64,000 nucleotides of DNA from Enterobacter sp. EA-1 (lineage in GTDB: Bacteria; Pseudomonadota; Gammaproteobacteria; Enterobacterales; Enterobacteriaceae), in NCBI GenBank assembly GCA_002886105.1, contig CP025776.1, forward strand, positions 4,526,001-4,590,000, read 5' to 3'. Positions 1 through 10,583 of this stretch are shown here, piece by piece. Made by a program: the position numbers and the translations under genes. The first letter of the stretch is position 1; every line of letters starts with the position of its first letter. The notes beneath the pieces are model-generated. The model worked only from the letters and a program-made list of their open reading frames with translations. It did no database searches and was not told the DNA's origin.

Positions 1-2135
1 TATTGATAAAAGTTTTCTTTGTGGTCGACAGGAAAGACCTCGATTACCAGACCATAAAGGAGTACCAGCGTTTCTCGCCGGACAGCGTCAATGGTTCTGA
101 CAATACTGCAGGCCTTAAAAGGAATCTGGATAAAGACGATAACAAAATTATCGTCACCACTATTCAGAAACTGAATAACCTGATGAAGGCTGAAGCGGAC
201 TTGCCCGTCTATCAGCAGCAGGTGGTGTTTATTTTTGATGAATGTCACCGCAGTCAGTTTGGTGAAGCACAGAAGAACTTAAAAAAGAAATTCAAACGTT
301 TTTACCAGTTCGGTTTTACCGGCACGCCCATTTTCCCGCAAAACGCATTAGGGTCGGAAACGACCGCCAGCGTGTTTGGCCGTGAGTTACATTCTTACGT
401 GATTACCGATGCCATTCGTGATGAAAAGGTGCTGAAGTTTAAGGTGGACTATAACGATGTCCGCCCACAGTTTAAGGCGCTGGAGACCGAAACCGACGAG
501 AAAAACTCAGCGCCGCGGAAAATCAACAGGCTTTTTCTTCACCCGCTGCGCATCCGAGGAAATCACACAGTACATACTGAACAATTTCCGTCAGAAAACA
601 CATCGAACTTTCCACTGGAGCCAGAGGTTTTAATGCCATGCTGGCAGTAAGTAGCGTGGATGCGGCAAAAGCGTATTACGCGACGTTTAAAGAGCTACAG
701 GAAGAGGCGGCTAATAGATCAGCCAGCTACAAAGCGTTGCGGGTGGCAACTATATTCTCTTTTGCAGCAAATGAAGAACAAAGTGCTATCGGTGACATTA
801 CTGATGAAAGCTTTGATACCAGTGCAATGAATAGCAGCGCCAAAGAGTTTCTGGATGCAGCCATTGATGACTATAACACTCACTTTAAAACCAATTTCAG
901 CACTGACAGCAACGGCTTTCAAAACTATTACCGTGATTTAGCCTTGCGGGTTAAAAATCAGGATATCGACCTGCTCATTGTGGTGGGAATGTTTTTAACC
1001 GGTTTTGACGCTCCGACGCTGAACACTCTGTTCGTCGATAAAAACCTGCGTTATCACGGTTTGATGCAGGCATTCTCCCGCACTAACCGTATCTTTGATG
1101 CTACAAAAGACCTTCGGCAATATTGTGACGTTTAGAGATCTGGAACGCGCAACCATTGATGCCATCACGCTGTTTGGCGATAAAAATACCAAAAATGTGG
1201 TGCTTGAGAAAAGCTACACAGAGTACATGGAGGGTTTTACCGATATCGTGACAGGTGAGTCCAAGCGCGGCTTTATGGATATTGTTACTATATTGGAACA
1301 CCAGTTCCCCGATCCGGCTTGCATTGACAGCGAGAAGGGAAAAAAAGCCTTCGTTAAATTGTTTGGCGAGTACCTGCGGGCTGAAAATATCCTGCAAAAC
1401 TACGACGAATTTGCCATGCTGAAAGATCTGCAAAAGTCGATATCAGCGATCCCGATGCCGTCAAAGTATTCAAGACAGCGCATTATCTTGACGATGAAAA
1501 GTTTGCCGAACTACAGACAATTCGTCTCCCCCACAGAGCGTAAGATTCAGGACTATCGTTCAGCCTACAATGATATTCGTGACTGGCAACGTCGCGAGAA
1601 AGTGGCTAATGACAAGGATAAGGCAACCACTGATTGGGATGATGTCGTATTTGAAATCGACCTGTTGAAATCTCAGGAAATTAACTGGATTATATTCTTG
1701 GTCTGATTTTTGAGCATAACAGGCAGAAGAAAGGTAAAGAGGCATTGACTGAAGAGGTTAGACGGTTAATCCGTTCAAGCTTGGGTAATAGGGCCAAAGA
1801 GGGTCTGATTGTTGACTTTATTCAGCAGACTAACCTTGATGACATGCCGGACAAAGCTAGCATCATTGATGCATTCTTTATTTTGCTCAGCGTGAGCAGC
1901 TACGTGAAGCTGAAGCGTTGATAAAAGAAGAAAAATCTCAATGAAGATGCAGCTAAGCGCTATATCCGTACATCGTTAAAACGCGAATATGCCACCGAAA
2001 ATGGCACTGGAGTTAAACGAGACTTTACCAAAGCTTAGTCCGTTAAATCCTCAGTACAAAACGAAAAAACAAACCGTTTTTCAGAAAATTGGTGAGTTTA
2101 TTGAGAAGTTTAAAGGTGTAGGTGGACAAATTTAG
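1..2135 (+). CDS. hsdR: Type I restriction enzyme, HsdR subunit (5' end outside window)
   Basis: The ATP-dependent translocase/endonuclease subunit of a type I restriction-modification complex, which acts with HsdM and HsdS on unmodified foreign DNA. Visible helicase motifs are a DECH box in FDECHRS (about base 230), FTGTP (about 325) and the motif VI-like QAFSRTNR (about 1065). The C-terminal region ends KGVGGQI, as in the EcoR124-type HsdR family. The nuclease domain would lie upstream of the window. The frame breaks near 510, 580, 1110, 1440, 1690 and 1900-2010, but joined frames give continuous HsdR similarity, so it is probably intact in the cell. hsdM and hsdS are expected to the left. 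Confidence 0.88.
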
Positions 2136-2722
2136 TCGTGGGCGCATAGGGGGACAAAATGATCCCCCTTACCTATGTCAGTGTTCGATACAACTGACAG
2201 TGATAAATATATTCTTATTGACTGGAAGTGCATATTCCGGGTTATTAGATAACGATCGATAAAACCATCGTTAATAGACGTGATCTATTTTTAAATTGAT
2301 ATATTTAGATATATTAGCTCAGACTTGATCTGACGGTTTTCACTGGTAGCACACAATCAAATATGACAGTCTGCTTTGGAGCGATGAACGGAAGTTCGCA
2401 GTTGTTTTCATATCTGATGAATGCATTACGTAAATCGTGGTGTATTAGTTAATGGAGTGCAGGTCACGCTTACTATTTATTTTACAAAGAGAAAAGCTCG
2501 CTGAGCTGGCTCGGCCAATCGCAAATATGACAAAAGAAGAACAAGCAGAACTGATTACTTAATTAAGAAGTAATCAGCCACAGTGTGCGATAGGCAAATA
2601 AAAATTAGAGACACTGATGGCCACAAAATAATATATTACTTCATTATGTTTTATGAAATTTAAAAAATGTAAGTTTTTAGGTTAATAAAGCCAATTAGTT
2701 GGCAATGTAATATTTATCAAAT
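2136..2722. other. AT-rich intergenic region, one possible 36-codon ORF
   Basis: An AT-rich stretch between convergent hsdR and the DUF6527 gene. A 36-codon ORF on the plus strand (2452-2562) ends ANMTKEEQAELIT. It has no convincing ribosome binding site and I do not recognise it; it may be the remnant of a small gene. Directly after it, at about 2554-2576, is an inverted repeat (GATTACTT and AAGTAATC) without a T tract. No other gene, promoter or repeat can be supported. Confidence 0.4.
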
Positions 2723-3065
2723 TTAAGCCCAGTATATGCGACCATTTTTCCAGCCAAAAATGTGATTCACATCCTGTTTTCAGCCAGACCGAAGGATACA
2801 GGGAAGGCCTATTATTTTTATCAACAATGTAACTCCAGTGTGGTGTGGCATCTTTAATAAGTAATAGTTCAATAACAGAACCACACCCACAGGGCATCTG
2901 AAACCGACACTCCAATCCTCATCTCCATCTTTCATTAAAATGACTGTCCGCCGCGGTATTTTTTGCCGGTAACATATCGCCCTCTATAATGAGTAGCTGT
3001 CTTGCAGGAAGCCATGGTTCTGCGCCACGTATTAGGGCAGATAAGATAGTTTTCATAAAGCTCAT
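2723..3065 (-). CDS. DUF6527 family protein, partner of the ubiquitin-like operon
   Basis: A small protein of about 113 residues with the features of DUF6527: a CPCGCG cluster, then PHW, a LYPSVW segment and GCESHFW. The spaced Cys and His residues suggest a metal site (inference). The family is known from operons with multi-ubiquitin-like, E2 and E1-JAB proteins; its biochemical role is not established. Its ATG overlaps the stop of the E1-JAB gene by four bases (ATGA), which argues for translational coupling. Indels near 2950, 2885 and 2750 break the frame; the chosen stop follows GRIYWA, where the family usually ends. Confidence 0.75.
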
Positions 3066-4447
3066 TTTGTGGCCCTCAGTTCAGGAAAGCCAAGCAGAGG
3101 TTCTCGGCATGCTTCGGCAAGATGGGCATTACTTCTTTTAACAAATGAATCCTCCTTATAATAGTCCTCATCTGCTCCCGCAAGGCTGAAACGAGTCCGG
3201 GCAAAGTAAGCGTTAGGGTCTTCACGAAACGGGAAGCATCTGGCAATAAACTCTGAAACGCATGCTGACGCAGCCCGCATGTTGAGAGTAATAACTGACG
3301 GTGCTTCTTCTTGAATCCCTGTTATGTAACCTTGAGCCAGTTGCTCTTGATAAAGCGCTGGTTGTGTTTTCGAGAGCATCTCCTGATGAAGCAGGGCTGA
3401 TGTGTATACTTCACGATCGAAAAGTGTTGTCCCTCCGAGGGCTTCACATAGTCAATTCTCCCGCTGACATCAGTGATCTTTCTGCCATCTTCCGGTTCAA
3501 TATGAGTTGGTATTTTGACCCCCGACATCTAGAAGTGGGATAAGGAATGCCGAGGAAATGAGATCTGCAACCATTCGCCCTTGGTAACTGTCCACACAGC
3601 AAAAAATAACGTCTGCGTCAGCAACCATCAATACAGCCTCTCTGGAAAATATAGACTTATGGATTGGGACAGCAACATCCTCTCCACGAATCTTGGCTAC
3701 TGCGCAGGCAAACATATCAACCTTTGATTTATTGAGCGAAGCATCTGCCAAAGTTGAATTCAGGATCCTGTTCAGGTTCTTTTCTTCGATATGGTCATCA
3801 TCGATGAGTAAAATTTTGCCAAATCCCAACCGTGTTATCTGTTCAGCGACAATTGAACCGGTACCGGAGACCCCAATAATCGCTGCGGTGAGATGGTTAA
3901 AGCAGGCGGTCATACCTGAAGTAAACGCTATGACTTTATTTTGCGTAACTTTTTCATCAGCTCGCCAGAGACAAATGTTATCGCACGGTACACTAACAAG
4001 ATCTACGTTTCGCGCGTGTATCCCTTCAGGATAGATGCGAGCCCGTAGCCGACCATCAGGTACCATGATAGCTGAGCCATGGATCGCTGTGACGCCCTGA
4101 TAAAGAGAGGGAATTGTCATAGCATCACTTTCATCATCTTGCAGCGAAAAATCTAGGAGTCCACCCGGATGTGAGTGGACAAGTAGAATGGACATTGAAG
4201 CTGCTTCTGCAGCATCAATCGCGCTTTCAAGGTACAGCCCTGACCAGGATATAAAATCATTTTGGCGTGATTTACATTCACCATAGGGCACCGTAATGAT
4301 GTCTTTAGCGAGCAGCTTCAGGCGGTTTCCTTCATAACGATTACAGAGCAAAATTGCCGCAGCCTCCATACCATCACCCGGAAAGAGATGATTCTTAAGT
4401 TGCTGATGAAGATGCTCTGGTAAGACCAGATTAGTATATTTGTTCAC
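3062..4447 (-). CDS. E1-like activating enzyme fused to a JAB/JAMM protease (ThiF-JAB)
   Basis: A two-domain protein of about 460 residues. The N-terminal JAB domain carries a complete JAMM motif: Glu at about residue 28, then HSHPGG (residues 91-96) and Asp104, i.e. H-x-H-x10-D, a zinc isopeptidase signature. The ThiF/E1 domain follows, with a GVSGTGS nucleotide loop, LIDDDHIEEKNLNR and a FCCVDS-GR segment, as in enzymes that adenylate ubiquitin-like C-termini. The start is a GTG seven bases after a perfect AGGAGG, and it overlaps the upstream stop by four bases. The C-terminal part crosses frame breaks near 3500 and 3350. One protein would supply both activation and deconjugation or processing of a ubiquitin-like modifier. 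Confidence 0.85.
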
Positions 4448-5537
4448 TGGTCTACCTCCTGAAGCAAACAACCATTAGCCATTGCCAGTTGAGAAATTAC
4501 TGTATCAGTGGCTGGATCCCAAGGGCGATGGCGGGACCATCCCTCGGAATGTATTCTGATCAAGTACCGCCGTGATATGTGTTGCTGGAATCTCTAGCCC
4601 ATTCGTCAGTTTAAGCGGTGGAAAACGTAGAACATATCCAGCATGCTAATTGGGTAGCCTTCAGGGATGAGCAAGGCTAGCTGGATACTCTTTTGGTTGT
4701 ACCCTTCAGGCAAAAGGTAATCGTTAATAACGAGCCAGCGTGATTGATTGCTAAAACATGTTTCCCAGCTGTACTCCATATCATTAAGGTATTTTTCATC
4801 AGTCTCCAGAAGGCTAAAATCGTAACGGAGAGTGGTTGTAGCTTCTCCGTTTTCAACATTGCGTGGAGTCAAACGCAGTTTTTCAATGCCGAGGGGTGGT
4901 TAGGTCAAGATGATCATCAATGGTTTTCTCACCTTTGGCTGTCCTTGAACCTTGAAAAAAATAAACCAGGCTTGATCAGGGTTTAGGCCTGCTTTGACAA
5001 CTGCATCCCTGACGCTGATCACTGGGGTGTTAAAAACATACTCCTTGCCTTGGACATTGAGCTTCCAGATCGGATCCTCGGCTAATAAAACGCTCAATGC
5101 CTTCTTGTTCAAGGGATACAAACTGGTGGTCCTGAATCTCTGCATCAGCAGCATCTTCTTTTCAAGCAGAAGTCTTTTTTCCTTCAGCCACATCGCCAAG
5201 CTTACGAATAGTATGCCCAGTGATCTGATTACATGGCCACTCCAGACGTTCGCCATCAACGGTAAAAAAAGTAGACCCGGTCCGATTCAACAACGATAAA
5301 TTTATTATTCTCAGCACCAGAGCGGGCAAGTTCGCCGGACTTATGTTTTCAAGCGCACCATTTGCCGGGATCTGCAGGATCACGGGAAGTTGATCCGGCT
5401 TGGAAACCCGCTACAGCTGAGATTTGGTTGCCTGTGAGTGTGTTGTCATCGACGATGAACTGTTTGAAATGCAGGTTTTTATCAGCAATTTCAATTGTTT
5501 TACATTCTTTACTGCTTTGGATATTGGAGGTAATCAT
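4444..5537 (-). CDS. Multi-ubiquitin-like domain protein with C-terminal E2-like domain
   Basis: Joined frames give about 364 residues with three tandem multi-ubiquitin repeats: one starting KTIEIADKNLHF, one starting FFTVDGERLEW, and one starting WKLNVQGKEYVF and ending LTTPGIEKLRLTPR. An E2-family-E-like domain follows: RYDFSLLETDEKYL, WLVINDYLLPEGYN, IPEGYP, LDMFYVFPPL and QGWSRHRPWDP. No stop or start is needed between the two parts once Dcm-type errors at about 4880 and 4548 are corrected, so I call one fused gene; two adjacent genes remain possible. A Dcm-type error at about 5077 splits repeats 2 and 3. Expected role: modifier plus conjugating enzyme, activated by the overlapping downstream E1-JAB gene. 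Confidence 0.75.
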
Positions 5538-5572
5538 GATTTCCAGTCTCGTAGGTTATCCATTGATATCAC

Positions 5573-5602
5573 TTCTGGTAAAGTTAACTGGATTTACCAG
5601 AA
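5573..5602 (-). promoter_or_regulatory. Perfect inverted repeat upstream of the ubiquitin-like operon
   Basis: Two exact 10-base arms, TTCTGGTAAA and TTTACCAGAA, are separated by 10 bases and lie 36-65 bases before the multi-ubiquitin start codon. There is no T tract, so an operator is more likely than a terminator. A second, longer-spaced repeat (AAATCTGAT and ATCAGATTT, 5643-5677) overlaps the end of the preceding gene. The binding protein is unknown; the winged-helix proteins just upstream are candidates (inference). Confidence 0.5.
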
Positions 5603-5674
5603 AGCGCAAGTTGGCGAGCCAACAAGCAGGAAGATAACCCCGAAATCTGATTAACGCAAGCAGATTTATCAGAT

Positions 5675-6222
5675 TTATTTTATTGGAACGTAGACAAACT
5701 CATGTCCACCGGACTCTGCAACTTCCTTCTTGCCAAGGATAAGCCCTTGACGGTAAAGTTTTTGAGCTTGCCGCTGGCATTTTGAGTAGATATATCAAAT
5801 TCTGATGCCACCATGCTTGTAGTCGTGAATTCGTTTTTCATGATGAAATCAATAAGCTGCATTGTCCCTCAGTCTGGGCTGGGCCAATAATTTTATAACT
5901 GTTGTCATAAACAAAAATTGGTTGGTCCTTTGCTGTAGCGGCATATGACCAGTTATCAAGCAGGTCTTTAGACATGACCTGAGTGAGATAAAACCCTTTG
6001 TCTTCTCTTAGTAACTTTGCCAGTGAAATGACACTTTCTCTTGGGAAGGAGGCATCTGTGGCTTCAATTCCTTCAAGTGATATGCCGAAGACATTCTCCT
6101 GAGGGTTATCGTCCACTATCTGTTGTAGCTTACCGAAGACTTTTTCTTCCCATTTCGTTACCGAATGCAAAAGAATCCCCGACAAGACTTATGAGCTTGA
6201 TGATGAGTGATTTCTGTTTCAT
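5675..6222 (-). CDS. STAS-like (DUF4325-type) protein with C-terminal winged helix
   Basis: About 182 residues after joining frames broken near 6170, 5870 and 5740. The core [18 protein letters not shown] resembles the DUF4325/STAS-like signature (a strand, then a serine and F-x-x-E segment). The C-terminal part [18 protein letters not shown], followed by [18 protein letters not shown], reads as a winged helix-turn-helix. The start lies five bases after the stop of the ATPase gene, so the two form one transcription unit; this ATPase/STAS pairing recalls kinase/anti-anti-sigma partner switches. A role as sensor or regulator of the downstream ubiquitin-like genes is inference. Confidence 0.6.
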
Positions 6223-6226
6223 CTGA

Positions 6227-7354
6227 TTAAATTAATCCGATATCTTCTGAAGTGTCAATAAAGAAATCGAAACAAATATGAGTACCGTTTATCAAACTCA
6301 GATCATTCCTGACCTCTGATGATAGGAGGTTCCCATCTTTGTACCTTTGCTCAATGCTGAAAGTTGTTTGTCTGATGATGAGTAGCGCTTCGTTTTTTGG
6401 ATGCTTGTTTTCGGGAACTCTCAAAACCTAAACCTCTACCACCCTTAGGACCATGGCGACTGATTCTGCCGTTAGAGAAAACGTGCTTAACGAGTTCAAC
6501 ATCCGAATGTGGTGATCCGACAGGGAATTGAGCATCTAAATCAGGATAATTTTCTTTGAGCGTCGCGCGCAGCGTTGCCACAAGTCCAACCCCACTATCT
6601 GAAATGACGGTTTGGATGTGCTTTCTTTGGCCATTGTAACTCTGCAAAGCTGCAAACCCGGGAATACGACTATCGCTATGTTCTTTCACATTGTGAATGA
6701 ATTCGCTAAAGACCGTCATTATGATCTGAAAGTAATCTTTAGAAGCTGCAGTAACGAATCGTTTTCCCAATCTTTGTATCAGTTGGCCGATTTCAGCGTC
6801 TGTCGAATTAAGCTCAATAGCACCAAATTCAACAAGATTATGGCTGTTATCTTGGTATTTCACCGCTGCAGAACTACCGGGCTCTGGCACGGATGGAAGG
6901 ACTGTTATGTCCTGACAACAGATCAAAAAACCTGAGCGGTTAAGAAAAGAGCTTGTTTTTTTTACTTTTCGATAAATCTATGGTGACCGCGATGTTTTTG
7001 GACGAAAGCTGGTTAAGCAAAGATAGCATCCTCGGCAATAGTCACCATCATCAGTGAACAATCTTTGGGAAAAGTAACGACCGCCGATTTATAGGTACCA
7101 TCAAAAGGATTGCCACGTTCGCTAAGTGCGTCTTCAAAGTGATCTTGGGTCATCCAAGATACAGGAGCAAAAGAAAGTTCAAATTCTCTGTTTTTTGACT
7201 GATACCACTTGAAGTCGTCAGTTTGTTGAAATAGATGTTTATTTCGGCTCAGAAAGGAGTTGACCTTTTTTTTTGTCAGCATCAAGATGCTTGGCAATTT
7301 CACGTCCTGTCAGACTGGGATAGTTTTAAGTAGCTTATCGATTGCATTGAACAT
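6227..7354 (-). CDS. GHKL/HATPase-domain protein with N-terminal helix-turn-helix
   Basis: About 375 residues. The N-terminus (MFNAIDKLLKTIPSLTGREI, then AKHLDADKKKVNSFLSRNK) looks like a winged helix. The centre and C-terminus carry GHKL ATP-binding boxes: N box EFIHNVKEHS, G1 box ISDSGVGL and G2-like GPKGGRGLGF. No phospho-acceptor His or transmembrane segment is seen, so it is probably a soluble ATPase or anti-sigma-type kinase, not a classical sensor kinase. Frame breaks fall at an A9 run (about 7260), a Dcm-type CCGAGG (about 7023), near 6880 and near 6415. It is the first gene of the minus-strand operon that runs on to the multi-ubiquitin, E1-JAB and DUF6527 genes. Confidence 0.65.
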
Positions 7355-7518
7355 TCTTATATTTTTCCTGTCAATCCTCAGCAGAGGTCTTACCTATCAT
7401 TCTAAATATTTTTTCCGATTTCGCTATAGTTACAGCCCCAACGCGATTCACTCACATTCTTGCTTGACGATCCGCTATTTAGGTCCGGTATGACACCACC
7501 ATGCAGTCCTCACAAGAT

Positions 7519-7617
7519 CGCCCGCAATACTATTCCGATATGGCCATCACCACCATACTGCTGCTTAAGCGTGTGTTTCTACCCTCACGTTGCGGGTTGT
7601 TCAGGGCTTTGTTGAAT
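7519..7617 (+). mobile_element. IS5/IS903-type transposase remnant with terminal-repeat-like end
   Basis: One frame reads RPQYYSDMAITTILLLKRVF followed, after an indel, by LTLRVVQG. This matches the internal block of IS903-type transposases (RPQRYSDLAITTVL-type). It runs straight into GGCTTTGTTGAAT at 7605-7617, which is like the IS903 terminal inverted repeat. No complete transposase or second end is present, so this is a decayed fragment in the island. Confidence 0.6.
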
Positions 7618-7974
7618 TAATAAATTTTTGGCTGATTGGGTCAACCGGGTGAGGTACTTTTTATTTGGCCACCTAAGCAAATACGTTAACTTCCGCTCTT
7701 GGCATAGAGCTGCCTGTCAGATTAGGGTTAGATCTGTGCCGTAACTGTGTCAGGTAAAATATTAGCCAATACAATTTAGATAAGTTAACCTATCTACATG
7801 GATTTATTTATTATAATAAGGTGAGCACCTCTTCGCCCACCTTTATTATATTTACTATTCCATCGATTCGCAGACAGAGTTTTTAAATATTACTAACTCT
7901 AAATAGTTCGCTGTTCATTAATCTATATTGTTTTTAATCCACTCTAATATCTTATTAAGAAACATTACAGTGGA
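7618..7974. other. Intergenic region without recognisable genes
   Basis: AT-rich sequence between the IS fragment and the end of the HrgA-like gene. No ORF with recognisable protein similarity, RNA gene or clear repeat is visible. The bases between 7355 and 7518, on the other side of the IS fragment, should hold the promoter of the minus-strand ATPase operon, but no consensus promoter stands out. Confidence 0.4.
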
Positions 7975-8909
7975 TTATCTATTCCAGAGCGCTTTGTGTA
8001 TTTTTCCTGTCTGGTGATAATCGGAAACCAGATCGATAAACTCTTTAAAATCCTTGTTCTCAACCACCGGTGCGGTTGACGGATTGCCAATCAATACTTG
8101 TTCGCTCTCGTGCAGGAATCAGCGTTTGGCTATTACCGGGATCTTGCGGATTAGAAGGATCACGCCAATACCATGCAATGCACACAACATCTGCAGCTCT
8201 CTTTCTACACCACGCTGCTTATCTTCATTTATTTCGGTCGCGACAAGATAACCAAAATGGGCCCAGCTTGAATTGCTCACTGCACCGGAAGAAACATTCT
8301 CGAACATTGCTACGGTTAAGCTGACGTTTTACCTCAAAAGACCACAGACGGGTTAAACGCCCTTCGCTATACCGTACGCAGTTTTGCACAACGCTATCCC
8401 AACCTTTATCGAGAGGCTGCAAAGCAACAATATCCGGATAAAGCCAATGGTTTGCCCCCAAGACCTTTGTTGTTGCTTGAACGCTTTTCATCGATACGAC
8501 GGCAAAGCAATTCTTCTTCTTCAGAAAGGTACTCAATCAAAAACGGGTAAAGAGCATGCTCAGAAAAAGCTACCGTCTCAGCAGACGGAGTCGGAGCAAT
8601 ATCAAAAGATGACTGTTGTTGCACACCATTATCGACTTCCCTTACCCCAGTAATAAAGTCTGGGCCGAGGTTTGTCACGCGTCATAACCTGAGGACAAAT
8701 CGCTTTTGCCTGAACGGTTCTGCTCCCACCGACTTCAGCAGCTATTTGACTCAAGAAATCTTCATCACTGGCGAATCGAGGATTTTGACGCTTTACAGCA
8801 AGCTCTGCGCCATAGTGATCAATGATTTTTGGGCAAGCTGACGGGCTGTAAATTGCTCATCAGGATTAGCCTGAAGAACATCAATAATCATCTGTGGGCG
8901 ACTAGTCAT
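7975..8909 (-). CDS. HrgA-like (COG2958-type) protein
   Basis: About 310 residues after frame joining. The N-terminal part, MTSRPQMIIDVLQANPDEQF then TARQLAQKI, is helix-turn-helix-like and is followed by a DKPRPRLYYWG segment. The C-terminal half holds the conserved block LYPDIVALQPLDKGW, LWSFEVKRQLNRSNV, AVSNSSWAHFGYLVATEI and LHGIGVILL. That pattern is typical of HrgA, first described beside a restriction-modification locus in Helicobacter, and the fold suggests a nuclease-like domain (inference). Frame breaks lie near 8845, 8550, 8410, 8275 and 8150. It lies between the integrase and the defence genes, which supports a host-defence or mobile-element role; its activity is unknown. Confidence 0.65.
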
Positions 8910-9140
8910 GGCTCCTGCCTTTAATGTAACAGTAAGAACGCTTCTATCTGGATGAATGGCTAAATCTCAGATGCTGCTTTTCTGATGAGACAGTGTAAAA
9001 CTACCTATCACTTGAACCAAGCTTACAATATGAGTTTTTGGTATTAAACAACAGATTTCATTACCAAAATGAACACCCCATCAGAAGCCATGTTATAGAA
9101 AAAATAAGGTATGTCAGTCACATACCTTAAATACACCTAA

Positions 9141-10398
9141 TCATCCCATGCTTAATTTGGCAAAATCAAACGGACTCACCGCCTTCTCACGATTCGCATC
9201 AAGAAAATCAGCCCACCACTGCAGCATCAGTCTGCGCTCATCCAGATGCTCGGCCTTATGAATATAAGCCGCACGCACAGAGTTACGCTCCATATGGCTC
9301 ATCTGCCGTTCAACCGCATCCCTCGACCACAATCCCGATTCTATCAATGAACTACATGCCATCGTCCTGGAAACCATGCCCGCAAACCTCTACCTTAGTG
9401 TCATAACCCATAACGCGCAGAGCCTTGTTCACCGTGTTCTCACTCATCGGTTTGCGATGGTCGTGATCGCCAATGAAAACAAAATCGCGATCGCCACTAA
9501 GTTTGTGTACCTGTTTAAGGATTGCTAACGCCTGACGAGATAACGGCACCAAATGAGGCGTACGCATTTTTGAGCCACGCTGTGAGTGCTTTACCCCTTC
9601 GATAGCTTCTCGCTCGGCTGGAATCGTCCACATTGATGTTTCAAAATCGATCTCAGACCATCGAGCAAAGCGCAATTCGCTGGAACGAATGAAAACAAGA
9701 AGGGTTAGCTCAACAGCAAGACGAGTTAAAGGCCTGCCGGTATAGTTATCAATCCGTAGAAGCAGTTCGGTAATACGTTTCAACTCTAACGCAGGTCTAT
9801 GCTGACGGTTACTCAGCGACAGCACCAACCATCTCTTGCGCGGGATTGTAATCAAGTAAACCACTCTGAACGGCATATCTCATAATTGCAGTAGTGCGCT
9901 GCTGTAGACGGGATGCCACCTCAAGTCGCCCCGACAGCTCTACCGCTTTGATTGGGGCCAGCAGGTCTCGAGTTTTGAGATCAGTAATATTCCGCTTACC
10001 AATGGCGGGAAAGAGATTGTCCTCCGTGCTTTTCAGCACTCGTCGGCTATGTTCTTCCGACCACTTTTTATTCGTGGCGTGCCACTCAATAGCAAGCTGT
10101 TCGAAAGTACGCGCTTCTTCCTGTTCAACTTTATCATTTTTTCTTCTTGTCTCCCCGGATCGATGCTGTTTGCCAACAGCTTACGAGCCTCATCACGGCG
10201 AGCTCTGGCATCTGCAAGAGACACTTCAGGATAAACACCTAATGCCAGCATCTTTTGCTTCCCGCCAAAGCGGTACTGCAGACGCCAGTATCTTGAACCA
10301 TTTGGGTGGACGAGAAGATGCATACCGTTGCCATCGGTCAGCTTGTATTGCTTATCCGTTGACTTGGCTGTTCTGACTTTAATATCTGTTAGAGCCAT
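9141..10398 (-). CDS. P4-type tyrosine integrase of the leuX island
   Basis: A site-specific recombinase that integrates and excises the island at leuX. The N-terminal arm-binding domain (MALTDIKVRTAKSTDKQYKL, with GVYPEVSLADARARRDEARK) is typical of P4-type integrases. The catalytic domain has an Arg in FIRSSELRFARWSEID, the H-x-x-R box in CGHGFR, and a terminal SHMERNSVRAAY carrying the nucleophilic Tyr. About 418 residues, the usual length. Frame breaks occur near 10090, 9830 and 9360. It starts 186 bases from the tRNA 3' end and is transcribed away from it, the standard arrangement; in E. coli K-12 the integrase intB occupies this place. Confidence 0.88.
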
Positions 10399-10548
10399 GC
10401 TTATCCCCTCCTGTTGGTACAAGCATTATCGAACCGGAAATACCATCATCTGTACCAACATTTGTTGGTAGATGTACGTTGAAGTCGGTTGACCTTGAGA
10501 GAGTTATAATAGCGGGAAAGATAGGTAAATACTGAATTTCAGGCACAA

Positions 10549-10570
10549 AAAAAGACGTCCGTTGACGTCT
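10549..10570 (-). terminator. Rho-independent terminator of leuX
   Basis: On the minus strand, just after the tRNA, AGACGTCAACGGACGTCT forms a hairpin with seven-base arms and is followed by a run of T. It lies within 20 bases of the mature 3' end, as expected for a monocistronic tRNA gene. Confidence 0.8.
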
Positions 10571-10583
10571 ATTGATGTTCCGA

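Noticed and set aside
2452-2562. A 36-codon ORF after hsdR.
   Set aside because: Too short and without ribosome binding site to call a gene; recorded only as a possible remnant.
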